Shown here one piece after another: positions 1 to 7,897 of a DNA stretch of 50,949 nucleotides. The stretch's first letter is position 1; each line of letters opens with the position of its first letter. The translations under genes were made by a program, and so were the position numbers. The notes beneath the pieces were generated by a model, which was not told where the DNA came from, ran no database searches, and worked only from the letters and a program-made list of their open reading frames with translations. Origin of the DNA: CAZJOD01 sp964547525 (GTDB lineage: Bacteria > Bacillota > Clostridia > JAAYHZ01); contig CAZJOD010000005.1 in NCBI GenBank assembly GCA_964547525.1, positions 1 through 50,949 of the forward strand, written 5' to 3'.

Positions 1-447
1 ATCGGTATAGATTCCATCCTCTATATATTGATCCCCCCAAAAATACTTATTTTTCATTATTATTGTACTCGGTTTAACCGAAGAGGGAAATATCAGATCA
101 GCTTCAAGTCCTGCCTTTACGAATGTGCGGAATGCATTTTCCTCTTCCGTTTTACCACTGTATTCTCGGAACTTGACCTGGAAGCCTAGCTCCTCCTCAC
201 ACATTTGAGATATTTTTATGAAATTCATGAGCATATTATCTTCTTTGCTCACAGGCACTCCCCACAAATAATTTGAGTGGTATATAATCACCAGCGGTTT
301 GGAATCCAATTGCAATGAGTCCTTTTGGTTGATCGAAAATGTTGTGACTTCTTGTTTTGTTTCCCGGGAATTATTCTGTTCAGGTGTACATGAACAAAAA
401 ACGTATGTGATAATAATAAACAACAGTCCTTTTTTAATGATATGCAT
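1..447 (-). CDS. Partial lipoprotein, probable solute-binding protein (N-terminal 149 residues)
   Basis: The gene starts at 447 behind a clear AGGAGGT ribosome site (453-459) and runs off the left edge, so only the N-terminus is visible. It begins with a short basic segment and a hydrophobic stretch (LLFIIITYVF) ending at Cys19 or Cys21, which looks like a lipoprotein signal with an imperfect lipobox. Then comes a polar linker and a beta-alpha start (PLVIIYHSNYLWG, then a helix and FQVKFREYSG). That pattern suits extracellular solute-binding proteins of ABC sugar importers, and an exported lipoprotein is likely. The family call is tentative because the diagnostic middle and C-terminus lie outside the window. 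No transporter permease is visible nearby. Confidence 0.55.
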   Translation of the reverse strand, partial: MHIIKKGLLFIIITYVFCSCTPEQNNSRETKQEVTTFSINQKDSLQLDSKPLVIIYHSNYLWGVPVSKEDNMLMNFIKISQMCEEELGFQVKFREYSGKTEEENAFRTFVKAGLEADLIFPSSVKPSTIIMKNKYFWGDQYIEDGIYTD

Positions 448-559
448 CCTTACCTCCTGATATACATGTGGTATGAATTCTGCAAAATATTCGTACTTAT
501 GAACATAATTAATGTCAAAATCGATGGTGCGTAACACTCCTTATTACTTCGAATTTGGA

Positions 560-880
560 TCATCTTTGTCGTCTGTTTTCTGTAATGGCTCTATAGGAGT
601 AATTGTAAGAATATGCGAGAATATCCTCATAGCTATTCCTAGGATTTATGTAATCACTGTTTTTTACTAGAAGATATTCTCCATTTCATTGGATTCATTG
701 TAAAATGATCCTCGTACGCTTGATGTATCATTACACAATCGCACCCATATCTTTTTAATTTAGCGGGTGTGCCTAAGAATTCTTAGTACGGGCAAACATA
801 TCCACACCCATACCTACTGCAATCGCATTCATGAATGTCAACGTAATAAGAGGCTTGACATTGTCCTCTTCATTAACAAT
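560..880 (-). pseudogene. Decayed coding remnant, family unrecognised
   Basis: No intact gene fits here, but three minus-strand pieces in different frames read like protein. The first (about 876-773) contains MNAIAVGMGVDMFART and ends in a stop. The second (about 786-654) contains KRYGCDCVMIHQAYEDHF. The third (about 682-560) contains NSDYINPRNSYEDILAYSY and ends in a stop. They follow each other in order and could be one gene broken by two frameshifts. The YGCDCVMIH segment looks like a TIM-barrel strand, but I cannot assign a family. Base composition matches the surroundings. The rest of 448-1010 holds nothing else I can support. Confidence 0.35.
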
Positions 881-1010
881 TTCATTTATGACATGTAATT
901 ATAACGCAGTTCCCGTACATCAAAGTTCTCACGATGCCAAGTTATTCAGTACAACCATTATTATAACACAATATGCTTGGTTGTTAAAATTTTTTTTTCT
1001 TGACAAATTT

Positions 1011-2159
1011 TTATTTTTTTATTTTTTGCAATATATTATGCTTGTATTTTTTTAATGCTTCAAATAACCATACAATGTTTTGGGAAGGTACATCTTGTTG
1101 TATATTATGAGATGTAGCCGCGATATACCCACCACGGTTCCACAATGTGGATAACACGCGTTCAACTTCTTCATAAATTTGACTTTCATTACCGAAGGGT
1201 ATAATCTCTTGTGTGTCCAAACCACCGTGGAAAGTTATTTTACCGCTAAAATGTCGACGAAGAGTTAACGCATCCATATTTGTCGCTTTAGGTTGTATGG
1301 GATTTAAAATATCGGTTCCACAATCTATCAAGTCGTTTATTATAGAGAATACACTTCCGCAAGAATGATGTAAAAAGGCTGCATCCGTCATCGTCTTAGT
1401 CAAAGCTATTCTTTCTTTCATATAAGGTTTGATAAATGTTCTGAACATATCCGGTGACATAAAAAGATTATTCTGCGTAGCAAAATCATCTCCACTGGAT
1501 GTATAGTGTATATATTTACCTATCCTGCTATAATAAATTTCAATAACCTGTCTTTGATAATTCCATACGATTTCTGAAAACTTTTTAATAAAATCCGGGT
1601 CAATGGCCATTTTAATAAGATAATCGTCAAAACCACATAACCAGCATCCTAATTCAAAGATACCATAAACAGGATGTTCTCCACATATAACATAATCGGT
1701 ATTTTCATATAGATCCTTTGCTTCTTTTTCAATTCTATCCAACTCATTCTCATCAATACTCTCGGGGTCGGGAAAATCGTAATCATCCAAGTCTGATGCA
1801 TCGGCATCCTTCAACGGAGCGCTTACAAACTCCCAATACATACCCGTAAACTTGCGCCGGATACCCCATTCGTCCACATATTCGGTATCGGAGATTTTTT
1901 TATAAAGAGATTTTTTAGGTTTTAATATCCCGCCCACACTTCTGGTATCTATATCGAAATACTTTAATATCTTTTCATCAATCCTTTTGGATTTTCCAAA
2001 AGGCAATTTTTCAGTTTCCGCCTTATACCCTAAGAAATCCAACAATTTTTCCATGCTGTTCCCTTCCATACTTGACAAAGGATTGCCTCCCAAATCAACT
2101 ATCAATTGATCCGGACAGGTATGTGTAAGTGTTCTCTTAAAATTTTCACGTCTATTCAT
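1011..2159 (-). CDS. Uroporphyrinogen decarboxylase (URO-D) family protein, methyltransferase-like
   Basis: This 382-residue protein belongs to the URO-D fold family, which includes HemE and the zinc methyltransferases MtaA, MtbA and CmuA acting on methylcorrinoids. The motif FLHHSCGSVFSIINDLID followed by DILNPIQ carries the HxC pair that serves as zinc ligands in the methyltransferase branch, so methyl transfer is more likely than porphyrin decarboxylation. The start follows AGGGTGAT and overlaps the 3' end of folT by 8 bp, so the two genes are translationally coupled and share the THF riboswitch. That context hints at a folate-linked methyl group reaction, which is an inference. No corrinoid protein is visible in the window. 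Two paralogues lie at 32837 and 35262. Confidence 0.8.
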   Translation of the reverse strand: MNRRENFKRTLTHTCPDQLIVDLGGNPLSSMEGNSMEKLLDFLGYKAETEKLPFGKSKRIDEKILKYFDIDTRSVGGILKPKKSLYKKISDTEYVDEWGIRRKFTGMYWEFVSAPLKDADASDLDDYDFPDPESIDENELDRIEKEAKDLYENTDYVICGEHPVYGIFELGCWLCGFDDYLIKMAIDPDFIKKFSEIVWNYQRQVIEIYYSRIGKYIHYTSSGDDFATQNNLFMSPDMFRTFIKPYMKERIALTKTMTDAAFLHHSCGSVFSIINDLIDCGTDILNPIQPKATNMDALTLRRHFSGKITFHGGLDTQEIIPFGNESQIYEEVERVLSTLWNRGGYIAATSHNIQQDVPSQNIVWLFEALKKYKHNILQKIKK

Positions 2160-2760
2160 TGTTTATCACCCTGACATTCCTTAATATGGCATTAACACCG
2201 TAATATATAGTAATTACCTGTATAGGATACATTATAGCACATTTTATAGTTCTTGTTATTATTAATGCAGAATACGGTAACTGCATTAAAATATGTACCC
2301 AAATCGACACCAAGACAAAATCTACAATAAATATATTAACTAAAACACAAATTAAGGTGTTTTTAACTGTTATTTTCCTCCCATATAAAAACAATCCGTA
2401 TATCAGACCGTATACGGCCGCACTGAATGTAAATCCCGGAAAAAACGGTCCTGCAGGAAAAGCAATCGCACCCGTTAAATCAGCTAATGCCGCACATATA
2501 CCACCCACAACAGGACCTAATATGACAGAACCCAATACTATAGGTATAAACTCCAAGCTAATCCTGACTATAGGCGTTTGGATCGCTAAAAACCTTGCAA
2601 AAACAACAGTCATGGCAATAATTAATGCTGCAATAGTCAGATTATGAGTTTTATTACGAAAAAACTCTTTAAGACCTGACAATGTCTTTTTTTCCCTTTG
2701 ATCGTCCTTATCGGATGTTTCATCGATAAAATGATTCTTAGTATTAATTCTTCGTTCCAT
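2152..2760 (-). CDS. folT: Folate ECF transporter S component FolT
   Basis: This is the substrate-binding membrane subunit of an energy-coupling-factor folate importer. About five or six hydrophobic segments follow a charged N-terminal tail. The family signature is present: QTPIVRISLEFIPIVLGS, GPVVGGICAALADLTGAI and FPAGPFFPGFTF. I take the start at 2760 (MERRINTKN), 7 nt after AAGGAGGA (2768-2775). The longer open frame to 2892 would run through the riboswitch and its first 44 residues do not look like FolT. The resulting 202 residues suit the family. The ATPase and EcfT genes are not here, as expected for group II ECF systems. It is the first gene of a two-gene operon with the URO-D protein. 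Confidence 0.9.
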   Translation of the reverse strand: MERRINTKNHFIDETSDKDDQREKKTLSGLKEFFRNKTHNLTIAALIIAMTVVFARFLAIQTPIVRISLEFIPIVLGSVILGPVVGGICAALADLTGAIAFPAGPFFPGFTFSAAVYGLIYGLFLYGRKITVKNTLICVLVNIFIVDFVLVSIWVHILMQLPYSALIITRTIKCAIMYPIQVITIYYGVNAILRNVRVINNE

Positions 2761-2821
2761 AAAAAAATCCTCCTTATATGGCAAGCACCACATAAAGAAG
2801 ATTATTGCACACTCTTTGTGT

Positions 2822-2924
2822 GGCAGCGGAATGCGGAGATGATACCGCAAACTAATTTTAGCTTTTCGTCCGATCGGCAACTTCCCGTCCAATCGGCACT
2901 TAACGCATCATATCCTACTCTGCC
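2822..2924 (-). ncRNA. Tetrahydrofolate (THF) riboswitch
   Basis: The minus-strand leader of folT shows the THF (folT motif) aptamer. P1 is closed by GGCAG (2924-2920) and CUGCC (2826-2822). The conserved GAUGCGUUAAGUG block follows the AGAGUAGGAUA junction. A long hairpin CCGAUUGG/CCGAUCGG carries the loop, and the 3' side reads GCGGUAUCAUCUCCGCAUUCCGCUGCC in two steps. Such aptamers bind reduced folates and repress folate uptake genes, which matches the downstream gene. A second hairpin AUGUGG/CCAUAU (2793-2776) abuts the ribosome site. UGCCAUA (2783-2777) is also complementary to UAUGGCA at the aptamer 5' end (2927-2921), suggesting translational control. Confidence 0.9.
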
Positions 2925-2943
2925 ATAATTCATTTTTTTACAT

Positions 2944-2972
2944 ATTCTACATCAGTATTCTCCGTTTGTCTA
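2944..2972 (-). promoter_or_regulatory. Predicted sigma-A promoter of the folT operon
   Basis: A -35 box TAGACA (2972-2967) and a -10 box TAGAAT (2949-2944) are separated by 17 bp. Transcription would begin near 2937, about 13 nt before the riboswitch. Confidence 0.65.
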
Positions 2973-3031
2973 TATATACTCCTCTTTTTTTATTGTACAT
3001 TTTAACTGTATTTAACTATTTTTATTAAAGC

Positions 3032-3061
3032 TTGTTTTTTCGGTGAAAAATTTATTATAAT
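3032..3061 (+). promoter_or_regulatory. Predicted promoter giving a leaderless CYTH mRNA
   Basis: A perfect TATAAT (3056-3061) follows TTGTTT (3032-3037) at 18 bp. The ATG at 3068 lies only six bases after the -10 box, so the expected start site coincides with the start codon. No ribosome site precedes the ATG. Confidence 0.6.
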
Positions 3062-3067
3062 ACACAT

Positions 3068-3679
3068 ATGAAACACTTTATTGAAAATGAAATAAAACTT
3101 TTAATACCGGAATCTTTATACAAAAAATTGTATCAAACCGCTATGGATTTGCATGGCAAAACCTTTTGTCAGACCAACTATTATTTTGATACGGATAATT
3201 TTTTGCTTGCTAAAAATAAATGCGCTCTAAGGGTAAGGGAAGTAAATAAAAGTTATATCGCAACACTTAAAACCGGTTCGGTTATATTAGACCAATCGTT
3301 ATCTTCAGACGAATACAATAAAACTTTAACTGACAGCCAAGCAAAGAAATTATTATGCGGTAATATATATATAACCGATGTATTTCCGGAATTAATTAAA
3401 ATGACAGGTATAAAAAATGAAGTGGTCTCCTATCAAGGTTCTTTGACCACCTACAGAACGGTTTTTCAACCTATACCGGGCATAACTCAACCCGAATTGG
3501 ATCGTAATATCTATCACGATGTCGAAGATTACGAACTGGAATGGGAATATTCTGAAATGATAGAATACCAAACTATAATGAGTTGGCTGCAAACATATGG
3601 TCTTAATCCGATAGATTATCCGACAAAATCTAAATACGGGAGATTTGTTGATTATTTACATTTGTCGAGAAGTCATTAA
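3068..3679 (+). CDS. CYTH domain protein (triphosphate tunnel metalloenzyme)
   Basis: This 203-residue protein matches the CYTH superfamily, which hydrolyses triphosphates (inorganic triphosphate, thiamine triphosphate) or makes cAMP inside an eight-stranded tunnel. The signature ExExK is present near the N-terminus as IENEIKLLI. Further tunnel strands are TNYYFDTDNFLL, CALRVREV, YIATLKTGS and YELEWEYSE, whose acidic and basic side chains bind metal and phosphate. The length fits the YjbK-like bacterial branch. The gene is monocistronic, divergent from folT and convergent with the lyase gene at 4025. It has a strong -10 box just before the ATG and no ribosome site. The substrate is not predictable from sequence. 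Confidence 0.85.
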   Translation: MKHFIENEIKLLIPESLYKKLYQTAMDLHGKTFCQTNYYFDTDNFLLAKNKCALRVREVNKSYIATLKTGSVILDQSLSSDEYNKTLTDSQAKKLLCGNIYITDVFPELIKMTGIKNEVVSYQGSLTTYRTVFQPIPGITQPELDRNIYHDVEDYELEWEYSEMIEYQTIMSWLQTYGLNPIDYPTKSKYGRFVDYLHLSRSH

Positions 3680-3882
3680 TTGCAATTTTAGTAGGTATTT
3701 TTATACTAATTCTAGAAAATATTTTACCTTTGCTGCAATAACACTATTTTACCGGAAAAATGAATAAACGTTGAGCTATGATTTCATCAAAGAAAACCTT
3801 TGAAACCCTTTTTAACATTTTTATTAAGTCTACGTCAGTATGTTTATGATTGAAAAGAACGTTCATTGCTTTTGTTAAAAGC

Positions 3883-3996
3883 GTAGCAAGTTATCCACAA
3901 TTCGGTTACTCATAAAAAGCCTTTTACAGTCTAAATTATAAGGTTTGTCCACATTATCCACAAAAACTATAGATTATTTTGTGGATAACTTGCTAC
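3883..3996. repeat. 18-bp inverted repeat with four DnaA-box-like sites
   Basis: The stretch 3680-4024 has no gene. It holds an exact inverted repeat: arm one GTAGCAAGTTATCCACAA (3883-3900) and its reverse complement at 3979-3996. Each arm contains the consensus DnaA box TTATCCACA (3891-3899 on plus, 3980-3988 on minus). Between the arms lie TTGTCCACA (3945-3953) directly followed by another perfect TTATCCACA (3954-3962). Four boxes in 98 bp between convergent genes is far above chance. It could be a DnaA titration or reactivation site, part of a replication origin, or a cruciform-type regulatory element. Confidence 0.7.
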
Positions 3997-4024
3997 AGAA
4001 CAGGTTTTTGCCTTATTTTTGATT

Positions 4025-7000
4025 TTAGCCTATGTATTCATTTCGGCACGGTATCGACGCTTTCATACCGTTTTCAATTTCATATTTATATCCTCCGTCG
4101 GTTAACATTCTGTTATACAGCCCGTTTATAGGAGAATTATTACCGATATTTAACACCAGAGCACCGTTTTTATATTCATATCCGAATATCCTGTATGCCG
4201 TTATACTTCCGTCTCCCCGCTCCACATAAACATATCTGTGATGTTTATCTGACAACATCAGCTCATACTCTTTACCTGAAGTATCCAACGTAATATAGCA
4301 ATCGGGAACCATATTTTTCTCAAAGTCTGTTACAATACCGCTTATAACGGCATAGGAATTGTTGATAATCAAATCGTCTTTTTTCCCTATCGTTTTACCG
4401 CCTTCATTATGTGCATAAACACACACACCATTTTTTTCACGATATATGGCAAATTTTCCACTTAGGATAATTTTGTCTTCAACCAGATACTCCCGGTCAT
4501 ACCCGTCTGAAAATAGTATGTAGTCTACGGTTTTATCTTTATGAACAACTTTTACCGCACAAACACCGGTTTTTTCGGTACTTTTATTTAAAGGTACCGC
4601 AGTTATTTTTTCTGTTTTTTCTATATATTCATCTCCTGTATAGGAAGTAATACAAGATACGAATTCTGAATTATCGCTATTTTTGAAGGCGATAATATAA
4701 TCCAATTCTTTTATAGTGCCGGGTTTGTTACGCGGCGGTATGCCTGTTGCCAGGTCCATCTTATCCGCTTCGGACAATAATTCGATATCCAATTTAACAT
4801 CGGGAGCATTGCCTTCATAAACATTCCAATGGTCCTCTATGTTCCATCTGACTTTCACAGGCAGGTTTTCAGGTGCGATACGTCTTACATCCTTTAGGTA
4901 ATGCAAACCGATTCCTTTATATCCACGGTATGGAAGCGAATAATCCACATCCGGTGCAATTCCGTACTCCACTTCTTCACCGGCATAAGATCCGTTTTTC
5001 TGTACAACCGTTTGATTATTTAAAACATTAGCTTTTCCCTTTGCTCCGTGTAAAGAATAATAATGCTTTTGTCCGCCTTCTACTACAAATCGATCGATAA
5101 TATATGAACTTCCGTTATCACAAGATATTAATGCACAACTTCTATCGTAACGTTTTAAATCCGGATATGCCGGTAATCCCGAAGCACAAATGTACCCGGC
5201 TTTTTCACCCGAAGAATATCCTTTTAACCAGCCCCCTTTATGACCTGATTGATCGTTATCAACCGCAACCGTGTTATGTGATATGACATTATGTGTCCAT
5301 TCGGATCTTCTAGGATAGGTTGTAGCGAATTCAGGATAGCCCAAATCAGGCATCAGATTTATTCTATAATTATAATACCCAATGTTCAAAGTGTCATAGT
5401 GCCCGTGTCCGGTATTGCTTCCGAAATACATATAAAGACATGGGCGTGCTCTATAGTCCGCATTATCCGCATTCATATATAAAACACTATATCCGTAAGC
5501 CGGTAATGATGTACCGTATTTATAAGGATCATTCCCTTTTAAAGCGGAATCTTCCATCTCTTTCTCAAGTTGTTCGGGATCCTTATCGAAGATATCGGTA
5601 AATAAACCTTTTACGGTTTTACCGTTTGCCAACCATGCCGCATACGCCAATTCCGGCGATTTATAATGTGCATAAGAATCGGCCAGCCAATTAACAATTC
5701 CCTTCGTTCCGGGATTACCGCATGCCCCCGTATCACCTATGGCAGGCATATATTCCGCATTAATAGGTATTGGTATGTATGAGTAAGCCATTTTTATAAA
5801 CCGGGGATGTTTAAACAGATCGTACATATCATCCAAACCGGGATATCTTTTTAATATCTTGGCAATTTTCATTAGGCATGTTAACCATATACTGTTATAT
5901 GAGGGGGAAGCTTCATCACCAAAACCGTCACGTGAAACCTGATCGTGTAGCAGTGCCAAAATATTACCTCCAATGGAAACTTCACGATTTCGTCCTCTTT
6001 CATCCGTCCTGAATATCCAGTCCACCCACTCGTCCGATTCAGCACTTTTACCTGCAACAACCGCCGCTAAAGCCAAAGCACTTTGGTGCATACCGGTATT
6101 GCCGCAAATCTCAAAACTTTTTACTCCTTCATATACCTGTCTGACTATATTATTGAATAAATGCTCACTTAACGCATTGTTGCTCTCTTTAGTTAAAGAT
6201 AAATTTCTCTTTTTATATATTGAATTTAAAATATTTACCGCATCAGACCTGTGTATAACAGGTACAAACGCATCAACCGCTCTTAATGCGGTATTTGCGA
6301 TAGCATACTCCCATATACTTCCGATAATCTTTCCTTTTCTTCTACCACCACAGCTGTTATAATATGGTTTCCAGTCCTTAAATTCACAAAGATGCATATC
6401 CGGGTATATATCAGCCATTCTATCCAATATAACCAAACCAAGATCGGCATACTTCATATCCTGTGTAAATAAAAACGCTTTGGTCAGATAATCTATGGCA
6501 TTTAAAATTATCGCCCCGTTTTTATCGCTTGATTTAAACCATAAACCGTAATGATGATAGTAAGCTGCAAACGCCCACATATCTTTAGTTTCCGATGTCC
6601 ATCCGAATCCATCGTCCACCAGCCAATCCTTACCTTTTTCAGGATATTTAACATTTACCAAAAATTTAGGATCTGCTGCATCCGGCTCAAAAAAACCTTT
6701 ATCGTCAAGACCGCTTTCATAATAAGATTTAAAATCATTTGACGGTAGTACTATATGACAATTTGGACATTCAATTTCCCATGAGTTATTTTGTGTATGA
6801 CAAATCCAAGAATACGATCCGTATTTCATAGTCATTTCTTTGCCGCAAACCGGACATTCACTTAAAAAATTAGTATGTATGGTCCTTGGTATCTTATGAG
6901 ATGCAATGGCGGCCCAATAAAATTCCGCTCCTTTGGCCACACACTCATCGGCGGCTTTAACCGCTTCATCCCGTTGCTTTTTAGCCCAATCATATTTTTC

Positions 7001-7081
7001 AATGTTTATCAAAGCATTGGCAATAGTTTGGTCGGTAAACCAATTTCCTCCATAGACTTTTGGTATGTTATAGTTTATCAT
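4025..7081 (-). CDS. Heparinase II/III family polysaccharide lyase-like protein
   Basis: This 1018-residue protein has the two-part layout of heparinase II/III-type lyases: an N-terminal alpha/alpha toroid (to about residue 500) and a C-terminal beta-sandwich. Matching segments are CGNTGMHQSALALAAVV in the toroid, SNTGHGHYDTLNIGYYNYRI and SHNTVAVDNDQ at the start of the sandwich. These carry His and Tyr residues of the kind used for proton abstraction from uronic acids. A pair of CxxC motifs (CPVCGKEM and CPNCHIVL, about residues 76-110) forms a probable zinc knuckle. There is no signal peptide, so it should act on imported oligosaccharides. The start follows AAGGAG by 7 nt. It is the last gene of the uxaC operon. 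The substrate is unknown. Confidence 0.8.
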   Translation of the reverse strand: MINYNIPKVYGGNWFTDQTIANALINIEKYDWAKKQRDEAVKAADECVAKGAEFYWAAIASHKIPRTIHTNFLSECPVCGKEMTMKYGSYSWICHTQNNSWEIECPNCHIVLPSNDFKSYYESGLDDKGFFEPDAADPKFLVNVKYPEKGKDWLVDDGFGWTSETKDMWAFAAYYHHYGLWFKSSDKNGAIILNAIDYLTKAFLFTQDMKYADLGLVILDRMADIYPDMHLCEFKDWKPYYNSCGGRRKGKIIGSIWEYAIANTALRAVDAFVPVIHRSDAVNILNSIYKKRNLSLTKESNNALSEHLFNNIVRQVYEGVKSFEICGNTGMHQSALALAAVVAGKSAESDEWVDWIFRTDERGRNREVSIGGNILALLHDQVSRDGFGDEASPSYNSIWLTCLMKIAKILKRYPGLDDMYDLFKHPRFIKMAYSYIPIPINAEYMPAIGDTGACGNPGTKGIVNWLADSYAHYKSPELAYAAWLANGKTVKGLFTDIFDKDPEQLEKEMEDSALKGNDPYKYGTSLPAYGYSVLYMNADNADYRARPCLYMYFGSNTGHGHYDTLNIGYYNYRINLMPDLGYPEFATTYPRRSEWTHNVISHNTVAVDNDQSGHKGGWLKGYSSGEKAGYICASGLPAYPDLKRYDRSCALISCDNGSSYIIDRFVVEGGQKHYYSLHGAKGKANVLNNQTVVQKNGSYAGEEVEYGIAPDVDYSLPYRGYKGIGLHYLKDVRRIAPENLPVKVRWNIEDHWNVYEGNAPDVKLDIELLSEADKMDLATGIPPRNKPGTIKELDYIIAFKNSDNSEFVSCITSYTGDEYIEKTEKITAVPLNKSTEKTGVCAVKVVHKDKTVDYILFSDGYDREYLVEDKIILSGKFAIYREKNGVCVYAHNEGGKTIGKKDDLIINNSYAVISGIVTDFEKNMVPDCYITLDTSGKEYELMLSDKHHRYVYVERGDGSITAYRIFGYEYKNGALVLNIGNNSPINGLYNRMLTDGGYKYEIENGMKASIPCRNEYIG

Positions 7082-7154
7082 TTTTTTCTCCTTGTATTGA
7101 GTTTTATAAAAACTACAGGTAATAAAATACGGTTACTAAAAAACTTAACTTTGA

Positions 7155-7886
7155 TTAATCCTTCCTGTTAAGCACAGTACGCGCTATATCCGGAACATTA
7201 GTTATTATTGCATCAACACCCATTATGGCATATTTTTTAATATCCTGAGGATCATTAACAGTCCATACATTTACAAAAAGACCGTTTTTTCTGCATAAGG
7301 AGGTTTCGTCGGTATTTATTGATGAAGCGGCAGGATGTATACCTTCCGCTCCTAGCAAACCGGCGTAAACCCACGGTTGATACAAACCACAACTGTATAA
7401 CGGTGCCGTAACGAGTTTTGGACATAAATTTTTTATTCTCACCAGACTGTAATGATTAAAAGACGAGATAATGATTTGCTGTGCAATATTGAATTCATCC
7501 ACTAACGAGACAATTTTTTGCTCTATTCCGTTATCACGACACTCACCGAATTTTATCTCGATATTTAAAATAAGTCCGGTATCTTTCACAAAACACAGAA
7601 CATCTCTTAATAAAGGTATCTTTACATTTTTGTATTTTTCAGAAAATTTATATGAAAAATCATACATTAACAGCTCCCGGTATGTCATTTGTTCCACATA
7701 GCCTTTTCCGTCGCTTGTTCTATCTATGGATGAGTCATGGATAACAACCGGTTGACCGTCTTTTGTAAGCCTGACATCCAATTCCAATCCGTCGGATTTC
7801 ATTTTATGCGCTAAATCAAACGCTTCCATTGTATTTTCCGGTGCATAATCCGACGCTCCTCTGTGAGCAATTATTTTTGTATTCAT
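7155..7886 (-). CDS. Glycerophosphodiester phosphodiesterase family protein
   Basis: This is a GDPD-fold TIM-barrel phosphodiesterase that releases glycerol 3-phosphate or similar from phosphodiesters. Family marks are IIAHRGASDYAPENT (HRG with the substrate-contacting Glu), LELDVRLTKDGQPVVIHD (metal-binding ELD and the second catalytic His) and LNIEIKFG. The C-terminal VNVWTVNDPQDIKKY and GVDAIITNVPDIA blocks are also typical. I choose the start at 7886 because AAGGA sits 8 nt before it; an ATG at 7895 has no usable spacing. There is no signal peptide. The ribosome site overlaps the stop of the upstream oxidoreductase, so the two are coupled. Its role in a glycan operon is unclear. Confidence 0.9.
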   Translation of the reverse strand: MNTKIIAHRGASDYAPENTMEAFDLAHKMKSDGLELDVRLTKDGQPVVIHDSSIDRTSDGKGYVEQMTYRELLMYDFSYKFSEKYKNVKIPLLRDVLCFVKDTGLILNIEIKFGECRDNGIEQKIVSLVDEFNIAQQIIISSFNHYSLVRIKNLCPKLVTAPLYSCGLYQPWVYAGLLGAEGIHPAASSINTDETSLCRKNGLFVNVWTVNDPQDIKKYAIMGVDAIITNVPDIARTVLNRKD

Positions 7887-7897
7887 ATTTATCATCC

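Noticed and set aside
831..1055. Plus-strand 74-codon open frame
   Set aside because: It has no ribosome site, overlaps the minus-strand remnant and the end of the URO-D gene, and its sequence is unlike a protein.
2761..2892. Upstream start for folT at 2892
   Set aside because: It would translate through the THF aptamer and its ribosome region; the start at 2760 has a perfect ribosome site.
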